DNA of 64,000 nt from Lachnospiraceae bacterium (GTDB lineage: Bacteria; Bacillota; Clostridia; Lachnospirales; Lachnospiraceae): contig JAFXXN010000029.1 in NCBI GenBank assembly GCA_017542245.1, positions 142,041-206,040 on the forward strand, read 5' to 3'. Under the pieces are notes generated by a model. It was not told the origin of the DNA and made no database searches. It was given only the letters and a program-made list of their open reading frames with translations. Positions 1 through 7,963 of the stretch are shown here, one piece after another. Position numbers and translations under genes: made by a program. Position 1 is the first letter of the stretch. Each line of letters starts with the position of its first letter.

Positions 1-1851
1 GAGCCTTTTAAGATCAAATATAAATCAAGTAAAATTATTGCTTACATGGTTCCATCAAGATTTGTTGCTGAATTATTCGGATTATCATACAATTGGAATG
101 ATGAAACTTCCACAGTAACAATCAAGGTTCCTGCCACTGTCATATACGGAGGAGAGATACATGATTACAGCGGGACAAAAGGAAAGGTATATTTCGAAGA
201 TGAACTGATAGAGAAAAAAGGAACATATTCTCTGATCATGGAAGATACAGCTATGCTGAATGCCGGAAGTAAGCTGTTTAAAAAAGCCGGAATTTCATAT
301 GATTATGATGAGGATACAGGAATTATTGAACTTAAGTATAAAGAAAATTCATTGCTTTATTGCATAGATTCAAAGATAACCTATATAAACGGATTGATCA
401 ACAGATGCCCGGTTAACCCTATGATCGTTACATTTACAGATCTTGAAAAAGATTATGTTTATCTTCCGGGCAGGTTTACTTTTGAAAATCTCGGTTTTTA
501 CTATAACTGGAACGATGAAAAGGGGGCTTCGGAAATATATTATGACAATCCTGCCGTAAGGCCTGATGAGCCTGAAGAAACCTCAGAGGAGACTGAAACC
601 GAGCCGACTGAAACCGAGCCAACTGAAACTGAACCGACTGAAACTGAACCAGCTGAAACTGAGCCAACCGAAATCCCTACCGACCCGACAGTTGTAGTCG
701 GTGAAGCAACCGGTATTGATCCGACAGACCGAATCGATGAGGAGACTGTTGCTGAAGCGACAGATGGAACCGGAGCTGTGGCATTGATTGAAACAACAAG
801 ACCTACAGAAGGAACAAGTGAAGGAACATCGCAGGAAATAACAGGTGATGGTGAAACGGGATCTTCAGAAGGAAAAGATACAGATAAAGAGAATGATACA
901 GACCCGAATGCAATAAGACTTTTAAGTGTCATTAATACGAATGATGGTTACAAGTTTAAAGTAGATAAGGATAACTGTTCTCAGAAGTTATCAATACCGC
1001 TTCCAACACTTGCCGAAATAAAGGATATCAATTTTAATGATGATTTGTTAGGATGTATGACCGAAATAACTGTTTTGGGAGATTATTCAGACTATCTGAC
1101 AAATATTGATTTGGATAATACAGGAGAAGCCATACTTCAGATACAGATTTATTACGATCCAGTAAAAAATGAGACTATTTTTAAACTGTTTAGTGATGTG
1201 ATTTTAGGATACCGGATTGAATCATTTGAGGACGGGATAGTTAATCTTCAGATAGATTATATAAAAAATATTTATAACAAGGTTGTCGTACTTGACGCCG
1301 GACATGGAGGCCATGATCCGGGTGCTCAGCATAAAGGATATAATGAAAGTGATCTTAACCTGAAAATTGTCCTCAACTGCAGAGAATATTTTAAAGATAC
1401 CGATATCAAGGTATTCTACACAAGAACAGACAATACATTCCTATCCTTATATGAAAGAGCGGATTTTGCTGAGATTGTCGGAGCGGATATGTTTGTTGCG
1501 GTTCATCATAATTCCTCAGATATTAGTACTGCAAAAGGAACCAGTGTTTATTACGGAGGAAAAAACACGTGTACATCTCTTAACGGGCTTACCAGTGAGA
1601 AGCTGGCATGGAAGATGGAAAACGCCTTGTTGGAAAGTCTTGGTACGAAGATGTTTGCCAACGGAGTTCTTAATCAGAATTTTGTTGTTGTAAGGGATTC
1701 CGAATGCCCGGCTGTACTGCTTGAAATCGGCTTCATGTCCAATGATGATGAATTGGCACGTCTCGTAGACGATGATTTTTCAAAGCTTGCCGCAAAAACA
1801 ATAGTTGATACTATAGTAAAAATATATAATGAAGTTGAACAGGATGGTTAG
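1..1851 (+). CDS. N-acetylmuramoyl-L-alanine amidase (Amidase_3) with stalk-like N-terminus, 5' partial
   Basis: The reading frame is open from base 1, so the true start lies before the window. The C-terminal ~185 residues (from ~428) are a zinc amidase that cleaves the MurNAc-L-Ala bond of peptidoglycan. Visible zinc ligands are His in DAGHGG (~435), Glu in YNESDLN (~449) and His in AVHHNS (~502), with the catalytic Glu in LEIGFMSN (~575). The N-terminus has two copper-amine-oxidase-N-like modules, each ending in a YNWNDE motif; these usually bind the cell surface. A Thr/Glu/Pro-rich linker (~190-310) of tandem TETEP repeats follows, then an AMIN-like beta domain (~315-425). The protein is presumably secreted; the signal peptide would lie upstream of the window. 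It ends 12 nt before the recombinase gene. Confidence 0.9.
   Translation, partial: EPFKIKYKSSKIIAYMVPSRFVAELFGLSYNWNDETSTVTIKVPATVIYGGEIHDYSGTKGKVYFEDELIEKKGTYSLIMEDTAMLNAGSKLFKKAGISYDYDEDTGIIELKYKENSLLYCIDSKITYINGLINRCPVNPMIVTFTDLEKDYVYLPGRFTFENLGFYYNWNDEKGASEIYYDNPAVRPDEPEETSEETETEPTETEPTETEPTETEPAETEPTEIPTDPTVVVGEATGIDPTDRIDEETVAEATDGTGAVALIETTRPTEGTSEGTSQEITGDGETGSSEGKDTDKENDTDPNAIRLLSVINTNDGYKFKVDKDNCSQKLSIPLPTLAEIKDINFNDDLLGCMTEITVLGDYSDYLTNIDLDNTGEAILQIQIYYDPVKNETIFKLFSDVILGYRIESFEDGIVNLQIDYIKNIYNKVVVLDAGHGGHDPGAQHKGYNESDLNLKIVLNCREYFKDTDIKVFYTRTDNTFLSLYERADFAEIVGADMFVAVHHNSSDISTAKGTSVYYGGKNTCTSLNGLTSEKLAWKMENALLESLGTKMFANGVLNQNFVVVRDSECPAVLLEIGFMSNDDELARLVDDDFSKLAAKTIVDTIVKIYNEVEQDG
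585..675 (+). repeat. 15-bp tandem repeats encoding the TETEP linker of the amidase
   Basis: About five to six copies of a degenerate 15-bp unit (ACTGAAACCGAGCCG and variants) encode the TETEP linker. The repeats also create long reading frames on the opposite strand (Val/Ser-rich and Gln/Phe-rich), which are shadows. Copy number in such arrays is prone to slippage. Confidence 0.8.
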
Positions 1852-1863
1852 AAAGAAAGGAAA

Positions 1864-2919
1864 ATGGAGAACAGATCATACCATCAGCAAAAAAATATAG
1901 AGTATACAAAGAAGCTTAGAGAATTTCTTTCTGAGCTTCCTTCGTATGTCACAACATATTTTAGGGGGATTGAACAGCGTACCCTTGTAAGAAGCAGACT
2001 GGCTTATGCAAATGATATTAAGGTTTTCTTTGAATGGATATCCCATGTTAATCCCATGTTTAAAGATAAGCCTTTGAAATCAATACCGGCATCGGCACTT
2101 TCGGATATGACTTCATTTGATATAGAAGAGTATATGGAATATTTAAAGCTTAGGGATGATACACCCATAGAAACTATCAACAGTGAAGTCACGATAAAAA
2201 GAAAGATGTCTGCACTAAGAGGTCTGTATAATTATCTTTATAAAAACCAGATGATAGAGAATAATGCAGCTATACAGGTAGAAATGCCTAAACTTCATGA
2301 TAAGACAATAGTCCGTCTTGATCCGAACGAAGTGGCCGATTTCCTTGACGTTGTTGAATACGGTCCGGAAAACATGTCGACCAGAAAGCAGAAATTTCAT
2401 GAACTGAATAAAATCCGTGACCTGGCTATCATGACTTTGCTTCTCGGTACCGGAATGCGAGTTACTGAGCTGGTCGGAATAGATATTAAGGATGTCGATT
2501 TTGATAACGGACGCGTAAAAGTTACCCGAAAAGGCGGATATGAGGCATATATCTATTTTGGCGATGAAGTTACCGAAGCACTTGAAAGATATATGGATGA
2601 ACGTGAGGAAATGACTGATATCAAAGAGGGACACGAAGATGCGCTGTTTATTTCTACGAGAAAAAGCCGTATAACTGTTCGAAGTATTGAGATTCTTGTT
2701 AAGGAATATTCAAAATACGTGACTACTTTGAAGAAAATAACTCCGCATAAACTTCGCAGTACCTACGGAACCAATCTGTATAAAGAAACGGGTGACATTT
2801 ATCTGGTTGCCGACGTCTTGGGGCATAAAGACGTAAATACCACCAAGAAGCATTATGCTGCTATCGATGAAGAAAGAAAGATAAAAGCCCGTGATATAGT
2901 AAGGCTGCGCAAGGATTGA
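1864..2919 (+). CDS. Tyrosine recombinase, XerC/XerD/XerS type
   Basis: A 351-residue site-specific recombinase. The N-terminal SAM-like core-binding domain spans ~15-140 and the catalytic domain ~160-345. The full catalytic set is visible: Arg199 (GTGMRVTEL), Lys223 (TRKGG), His295 and Arg298 (HKLR), His321 (GHKD) and nucleophile Tyr331 (KHYAAI). The length, and the placement among chromosomal genes with no phage genes nearby, suggest a chromosome-dimer-resolution or single-unit Xer protein. That role is an inference; an orphan integrase cannot be excluded. The start has AGAAAGGAAA just upstream, 12 nt after the amidase stop, so the two may be co-transcribed. Confidence 0.88.
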   Translation: MENRSYHQQKNIEYTKKLREFLSELPSYVTTYFRGIEQRTLVRSRLAYANDIKVFFEWISHVNPMFKDKPLKSIPASALSDMTSFDIEEYMEYLKLRDDTPIETINSEVTIKRKMSALRGLYNYLYKNQMIENNAAIQVEMPKLHDKTIVRLDPNEVADFLDVVEYGPENMSTRKQKFHELNKIRDLAIMTLLLGTGMRVTELVGIDIKDVDFDNGRVKVTRKGGYEAYIYFGDEVTEALERYMDEREEMTDIKEGHEDALFISTRKSRITVRSIEILVKEYSKYVTTLKKITPHKLRSTYGTNLYKETGDIYLVADVLGHKDVNTTKKHYAAIDEERKIKARDIVRLRKD

Positions 2920-2973
2920 ATCTGTTTTCGAAAAATCGGAAAGTGAACAAATTACAGAAAGAAGGAACAGAAT

Positions 2974-4404
2974 ATGAAAGTAAAAGAAAGCGAATATTTG
3001 AAGTTAAAAAAGCCGGTTTTGAAAAAACTGCTTGAAAAATTACTTGATAAATATGAGTATGCATCAATACTTGCAAATGATTCAAAATCAGTTAACTATC
3101 GTGTAAATAAGGCAGGTACCAATATTTCTGAGGACAGCACTCTTTCCGAAAGAGGCTTTGTTGTTAAGGTTTATGATAACTCAAAAGCTGCGGAATATAG
3201 CTTTAATGCTATTGAGAACGATACTGTTGATGAAATATTTGCGGAAATCGTTAAGAGACTCGAGACTTTAGGAAATAATCTTCCGGATGGCGTTGACACT
3301 TATAAATATGCCGATAACGATGAAGAAGAGCTTTATATAAATGAGAGTACCGAGTTTGAATCGGATCCCGAAGAAAAGGGTGACAATAACATAATCGATC
3401 TGCTTACAAGAATATCTGAAAAGGGCAGAGCCTATGATAAGAGGATAATCGATTGCAGTGTTGCTTTCAATTATCAGAAGTATTCAAAGATGTTTTTGTC
3501 TAAAAAGAAAGATCTCACTCAGAACATCATGTGGTCATGCGGCTATATCGTAGCAGTAGCAAAGGAAGGAGAGGAACTTCAGAACGGATATAAACCGGTG
3601 TCAATGCTTGGAGGAATAGAAGTTCTAAATACCTTAGAGAGTAAGCTTGAAAGTGCATGCGAGGTTGCACTTGATTTATTAAAGGCAGAGCCTATGATTC
3701 CCGGTGAATATGACTGTATCTGTGAACCTGATGTTACAGGAATGATAGTTCATGAAGCTTTCGGACATGGTGTTGAGATGGATATGTTCGTAAAGGACAG
3801 AGCTCAGGCTAAGAAGTTTATCGGGAAACAGGTGGCTTCAGAGCTTATTACCATGCATGACGGAGCTATCACAATTCCTCAGGTAGCAACATTCTTCTTT
3901 GATGATGAAGGTATACCTGCTCACGATACTATCATAATAGATAAGGGTATTTTAAAGACCGGTATCTGTGATGACCAGTCTGCTAAGCATCTCGGTGTTA
4001 AGCCTACAGGAAACGGAAGACGTCAGGATACTTCCAGAAAAGCATATACAAGAATGACAAATACAATATTCGAGGCCGGAACCAGTAAAGTAGACGATAT
4101 GATAGCATCCATAAAAGACGGATTCCTTCTCTGTCAGGCATCCTCAGGTATGGAAGATCCGAAAAACTAGGGAATCCAGCTTATGGTGGATATTGCCAGG
4201 GAAATAAAGGACGGAAAACTTACAGGCAAGATATATTCGCCTATCGTTATGACAGGATATGTGCCTGATCTTTTAAAGTCCATCTCTATGATTTCAGATG
4301 AAATCGAAGCCGGTGGCACCGGATACTGTGGTAAAGGCTACAAAGAGTGGGTTAAAGTTTCAGACGGTGGCCCCTACATCAAAGCAAGGATACGTCTGGG
4401 GTAA
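2974..4404 (+). pseudogene. tldD: TldD-family metalloprotease subunit, interrupted by an in-frame amber codon
   Basis: TldD is the catalytic, zinc-binding half of the TldD/TldE protease, which trims modified peptides and unfolded proteins. Residues 1-398 contain the HEXXXH motif (HEAFGH, His260/His265). A TAG at 4168-4170 then interrupts the frame. The same frame continues to 4404 with clear TldD sequence, including GTGYCGKG, whose Cys (~452) matches the third zinc ligand of the family. The residue lost falls in the motif EDPKN-x-GIQ, where family members usually carry Trp, so a single TGG to TAG change explains it. Without read-through the protein loses its C-terminal ~77 residues and one metal ligand. 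TAG is an ordinary stop elsewhere in this window. A sequencing error remains possible. pmbA/tldE follows 48 nt later. Confidence 0.85.
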
Positions 4405-4412
4405 TTTCAATC

Positions 4413-4433
4413 AGAGGGACGGTTAAAAGTCAC
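4413..4433 (+). repeat. Degenerate REP-like element, family A
   Basis: AGAGGGACGGTT followed by GTCAC resembles the core and right arm of the family A palindromes at 22714 and 23974. It lies 20 nt before the tldE start. The left arm is eroded, so the assignment is tentative. Confidence 0.4.
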
Positions 4434-4452
4434 ATTGAAAGGATAAAAATAA

Positions 4453-5754
4453 ATGAAAGAAAAAATACTTGCCTCATTAAAGAGGTTTAATATTTCAGAA
4501 TATATATTAAATATTAAAAACTATAAAAGTGCCCAGATGTTTTTCATAAAGAAGAGTCTGGATACAAAGAGAGCAGAGAACACGGTTAGTTACAATGTAG
4601 TAGTATACAGATCATTTGAAAAAGATGGGAAACAGCTAAAGGGCAGCTCGTCAGTGTATATTTATAACGGCATGACTGATGATGAGATAGATACGGCAAT
4701 AAAGAGAGCATATCTTGCCGCATCTTTTGTATGTAATCCTACATATGAACTTATGGAATGTAAAGGAAATGACTTTATTAAAATAGAATCAGACTTAAAT
4801 AACTATTCTATAGAAGAATGCTGCGAGAAGACGGCACAGGCTCTTTTCTCAGAAGATAACAGAAGTGATGTTTTTATTAATTCAGCTGAAATATTTGCTT
4901 ATGAGTACAATGTCAATATAATTACTTCCACAGGAATTGATTCCGGGTTCGTAAGACGTTATATTTCCGGTGAGTTTGTAGCACAGTGCAAGGAACCGCA
5001 GGATGTTGAGACATACAAGAATTTTGAGTATTTTACACTCGATACCGAGGCTTTAAAGAGTAAGGTTAAGAAGACGCTTGAATATACTCTTGAAAGGGCA
5101 AAAGCTACAGAAGCACCTAAGGCCGGAAAGTACAGAGTTATTATTAGTGATTCATATGTACCGAAGATATTTGAATATTATTACAGCAGAGCCGAAGCCA
5201 GCTATATTTATACAAAGTATTCTACCTTTGAAGTAGGCCAGAATATTCAGGCTCTTAATTCTGAGGGTGAATCTGCTGAGATAAAAGGTGATAAGATCAC
5301 TATGAAAATAGTTCCTGCCATCCCGTTAAGTTACGAAGGCGTATGGCAAAAGGAACATGAATTCATGGATGAAGGAGTTCTTAAAACTTTCCACGGAGGA
5401 GTAAGGTTCTCAAGATATATAGGTGTTGAACCTACAGGTGACTATGATCCAAAGGGGCTGAATATTAAACCCGGTTCGGTGTCAATAGAAGATATGAAGA
5501 AAAAGCCATATCTTTGGGTGGTAAACTTCTCTGATTTTCAGATGGATGATTTTACAGGGCATTTCGGCGGTGAAATACGTCTTGCATTTCTCTTTGACGG
5601 CGAGAAAGTGACTCCTGTAACCGGCGGTTCAATTAACGGAAGCCTTCTTGACTGTCAGACCAATATGCAATTCTCAAAGGAAATCCAAAGGGAAGAAGAC
5701 TTCGAAGGACCTTACGCAATGTGCTTCGAGGACGTTCCGGTAGCCGGGATTTAG
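4453..5754 (+). CDS. pmbA: TldE/PmbA-family protein, TldD partner
   Basis: A 433-residue member of the PmbA/TldE family. It is the non-catalytic partner that forms a heterodimeric protease with TldD. It shares the overall TldD fold but has no HEXXXH motif. The C-terminal region carries the family's conserved GVEPTGDYDPKG and FTGHFGGEIRLA-like segments. It follows the interrupted tldD and appears intact, which makes the tldD amber codon conspicuous: a recent mutation or an error would explain an intact partner. The start has AAAGGA seven bases upstream. Confidence 0.85.
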   Translation: MKEKILASLKRFNISEYILNIKNYKSAQMFFIKKSLDTKRAENTVSYNVVVYRSFEKDGKQLKGSSSVYIYNGMTDDEIDTAIKRAYLAASFVCNPTYELMECKGNDFIKIESDLNNYSIEECCEKTAQALFSEDNRSDVFINSAEIFAYEYNVNIITSTGIDSGFVRRYISGEFVAQCKEPQDVETYKNFEYFTLDTEALKSKVKKTLEYTLERAKATEAPKAGKYRVIISDSYVPKIFEYYYSRAEASYIYTKYSTFEVGQNIQALNSEGESAEIKGDKITMKIVPAIPLSYEGVWQKEHEFMDEGVLKTFHGGVRFSRYIGVEPTGDYDPKGLNIKPGSVSIEDMKKKPYLWVVNFSDFQMDDFTGHFGGEIRLAFLFDGEKVTPVTGGSINGSLLDCQTNMQFSKEIQREEDFEGPYAMCFEDVPVAGI

Positions 5755-5799
5755 TATTTTGTTTAAAAGACACTTATTGATTTGTATATCTATTTCCTT

Positions 5800-5871
5800 T
5801 AAGCCTTTTTCTTGAGAAAATTATCTCTACCACAAAATGGTTGAGATGCAGTTTTTGAGGTGACATTGACA
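5800..5871 (+). repeat. Composite palindromic repeat (family C fragment joined to family B 3' end)
   Basis: Bases around 5812-5848 match the right half of the 13299-13434 element: CTTGAG, then ATTATCTCTACCAC, then TGGTTGAGATG. Bases 5851-5871 match the family B terminus (TTTTGAGGTGACATTGACA). It lies 27 nt before the next gene. The two repeat families are joined here, as in the cluster at 26479-26618. Confidence 0.6.
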
Positions 5872-5897
5872 TATAATAAAAATATGGGAGTATCAAA

Positions 5898-6707
5898 ATG
5901 AAAAAAGAATGCCATTTTTTATCAAAAGCTCTAACAGCTATATTATTTACTTTTATACTTTGTGCACTTGCAGGCTGTATTTCGGTGTTTGCAGCCGGCA
6001 AACTTTCTGCACCTAAGCTTACGGGAAAGGGTTCTTCTGCAAAAACAGTCACTCTTAAATGGGATGAAGTAAAGGGTGCTGACGGCTACAACATCTATAA
6101 GTACAATTCTCCAAAAAAGAAATATAAACTGGTTGGTTCAATAGACGCATCAACTTGCATATACGAGATTAGTAATTTAAAGAGCGGAAAGACTTACAAG
6201 TTTAAGGTTGCTGCTTTCACGGAAGAGAACGGGAAAAAGACTGTAGGAAAAAAATCAAAAGTAGCTAAGGTAAAAACCTTAACGAATATCAGTTTCCCTG
6301 CTGATGATTTTACGGTATATGATGAAAACGGCAAAAAGCATAAACTTTCCGATTATGCAGGAATGCCCGTTATTGTAAACATATGGGCTACATGGTGCGG
6401 TCCCTGTGTAAGCGAGCTTCCTCATTTCAGTAAGTTATACAAGGAATACGGTGATAAAATAAAATTCTTTATGCTCAATTGCGAAGATCGAGGGGATGTG
6501 GAATATGTGAAGTCCTTTGTAGACTATTACGGTTATTCCTTCCCTGTATACTATGATTTTGATGATAATGCAAGCAGAGCTTACGGAACCGGATATATTC
6601 CAATGAACATCGTGTTTACCGCTTCAGGCCAGATTATTTACTGTGACTCAGGTTCATTAGACGAGAGTTATCTGAAGTATTTATTGGATAGTGCTATCGC
6701 CGGATAA
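5898..6707 (+). CDS. Secreted lipoprotein with fibronectin-III and thioredoxin-like (TlpA/ResA) domains
   Basis: 269 residues. The N-terminus has a positive, then hydrophobic segment ending in the lipobox LAGC (Cys27), so the product is probably membrane-anchored outside the cell. Residues ~36-128 form a fibronectin type III-like module (TVTLKWDEV, GADGYNIYKY). Residues ~135-268 are a TlpA/ResA-like thioredoxin domain with the redox motif WCGPC after NIWAT, and a Pro in GYIPMNIV at the cis-proline position. It is expected to reduce or isomerise disulfides of extracytoplasmic proteins; the substrate is unknown. The FN3-redoxin fusion is unusual. RBS GGGAG lies 8 nt upstream. The next genes are also secreted proteins. 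Confidence 0.82.
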   Translation: MKKECHFLSKALTAILFTFILCALAGCISVFAAGKLSAPKLTGKGSSAKTVTLKWDEVKGADGYNIYKYNSPKKKYKLVGSIDASTCIYEISNLKSGKTYKFKVAAFTEENGKKTVGKKSKVAKVKTLTNISFPADDFTVYDENGKKHKLSDYAGMPVIVNIWATWCGPCVSELPHFSKLYKEYGDKIKFFMLNCEDRGDVEYVKSFVDYYGYSFPVYYDFDDNASRAYGTGYIPMNIVFTASGQIIYCDSGSLDESYLKYLLDSAIAG

Positions 6708-6716
6708 TATTTTGAG

Positions 6717-6742
6717 ACGAAAGGGAACGGTACCAAAGACGT
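6717..6742 (+). repeat. Degenerate REP-like element, family A
   Basis: ACGAAAGGGAACGGTACC followed by AAAGACGT resembles the family A layout (GACA arm, GGGGACGGTT core, TGTC arm). The match is weak. It lies 21 nt before the next start codon, the usual position for this family here. Confidence 0.35.
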
Positions 6743-6762
6743 AAGAGGAGGTTTATTTACTT

Positions 6763-7884
6763 ATGAGAAAAATATTTTTATTTGTAGTGATTCTTTTTAG
6801 CTTTATTTTTAGTTCAGAGGTGATTGTTCAGGCTAAGATTTCGGATAAAACGGCTCAAAAGAAATATGTAAAAAAACTGGATACAGTATTTTATAATTTT
6901 GAAAAGGAAAATTATCATGGGAAAAGACCATTTCTTAAGTATGCGTTTGCAGATATTGCTGGAGACGAGACGCTTGAGATGATTGTTATTGATACAGAGG
7001 ATCTTTTTGGAAATGCAAAGTTATATTCATTTTATAACGGAAAAATAAAGTGTGTTCTTGATGATTTTAACTATGATATTGAATTTAGCAAATCAAAAAA
7101 ATATTTAGGATGTACAAGACATAGGGAGGGAGATAATACCGAGTTAATATATGAGTGGAAAAACGGCAAATTTGTCGAATTAGGATATGAATGGATAGGA
7201 CCAGATGATCCGAGTTATTTTATAAATGGGAAAGCAGTATCAGCATCTGAATATTCAGATTTTGTAAAAAAGAAGTTAGGGAATGAAACTTTCTTTTCTT
7301 CAAAAGACTTGAAATGGTATGATTATGAAGGAAATCCTCCGGTGGTATCCATACTGAAAGATTTTACTAAAGCAGGTGAGGTAGTCGTTGAAGCAGGGAG
7401 TCGGATAGATTTAGGTGATTATTCTGAGTTAAACAATGGAGCCACAGTGACGGTTTCAAAAAAGAAAATCGCAGAGATAAAAGTAACATCTAGTGGAATT
7501 ACTATAATAGGAAAGAAAAAAGGGACAACAAAAGTCACAGTTAAAAAGAATGGTAAGAAATATTCCTTTAAAGTTAAGGTTATAAAAAAAGGTTCTGACA
7601 AGATCATAGGATTTCATGGAGATGAAAATGATAATAATATTGTAATATTGCAATCTGAAAAAACATATTATGCATCTATGTGGCTGTTTAGGCTAACAAG
7701 TATAAATGATTTAAAAGGAAAGCTTAATTCTCAAGGGGAACTTGAAATGACAGGTACAGTATTTTCAGAAAAGAATGTTGAATTTTTGATAAGAAAATCC
7801 GGGAAAATGTGGATGGCTAAAGTTGGAAGATCAGTTTCGGGATTTTATGATTATGGGGAGGAAATAGAGTTTTTTGAGTCATGA
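6763..7884 (+). CDS. Secreted protein with bacterial Ig-like (BIG2) domain
   Basis: 373 residues with a clear signal peptide (MRKIFLFVVILFSFIFSS, cleavage near VQA-KI). The central part (~30-185) contains an FG-GAP-like or lipoprotein-type beta region (FADIAGDETLEMIVIDTED) typical of secreted Lachnospiraceae proteins. Residues ~205-275 form a short Ig-like domain of the BIG2 type (ATVTVSKKKIAEIKVTSSGI, GKKKGTTKVTV). No catalytic motif was recognised. It is a likely surface or extracellular binding protein of unknown function. A strong RBS (GAGGAGG) precedes the start. The gene is richer in A/T than the surrounding housekeeping genes. Confidence 0.7.
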   Translation: MRKIFLFVVILFSFIFSSEVIVQAKISDKTAQKKYVKKLDTVFYNFEKENYHGKRPFLKYAFADIAGDETLEMIVIDTEDLFGNAKLYSFYNGKIKCVLDDFNYDIEFSKSKKYLGCTRHREGDNTELIYEWKNGKFVELGYEWIGPDDPSYFINGKAVSASEYSDFVKKKLGNETFFSSKDLKWYDYEGNPPVVSILKDFTKAGEVVVEAGSRIDLGDYSELNNGATVTVSKKKIAEIKVTSSGITIIGKKKGTTKVTVKKNGKKYSFKVKVIKKGSDKIIGFHGDENDNNIVILQSEKTYYASMWLFRLTSINDLKGKLNSQGELEMTGTVFSEKNVEFLIRKSGKMWMAKVGRSVSGFYDYGEEIEFFES

Positions 7885-7894
7885 TTCCAATGTA

Positions 7895-7921
7895 GACGAC
7901 AGGGAACGGTTTTCTGTCGTC
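7895..7921 (+). repeat. REP-like palindrome, family A
   Basis: A perfect 8-bp inverted repeat (GACGACAG / CTGTCGTC) flanks an 11-nt loop containing GGAACGGTTTT, the family A core. It lies between a secreted protein gene and the AAA ATPase gene. Confidence 0.6.
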
Positions 7922-7963
7922 AAGTTACAAAATGATTAAAACAATAAGAGGAGTACATATCAT

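Noticed and set aside
540-932. Long - strand reading frame opposite the amidase linker
   Set aside because: It is a Val/Ser-rich shadow created by the 15-bp tandem repeats of the TETEP linker, with no RBS or family match.
1864-2919. Prophage or integrative element at the left end
   Set aside because: A lone Xer-type recombinase lies between cell-wall and tldD/E genes; no phage, relaxase or attachment repeats were found.
4168-4170. TAG recoding (pyrrolysine or stop-codon reassignment) to explain the tldD amber
   Set aside because: TAG ends several unrelated genes in the window (amidase, tldE, pepD's upstream neighbour, thiI, the SNF2 gene, RNase H), so it is a normal stop here.
5866-5877. 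TTGACA plus TATAAT read as a promoter before the FN3-thioredoxin gene
   Set aside because: The two hexamers are directly adjacent with no 16-18 nt spacer. TTGACA here is the conserved end of a family B repeat.
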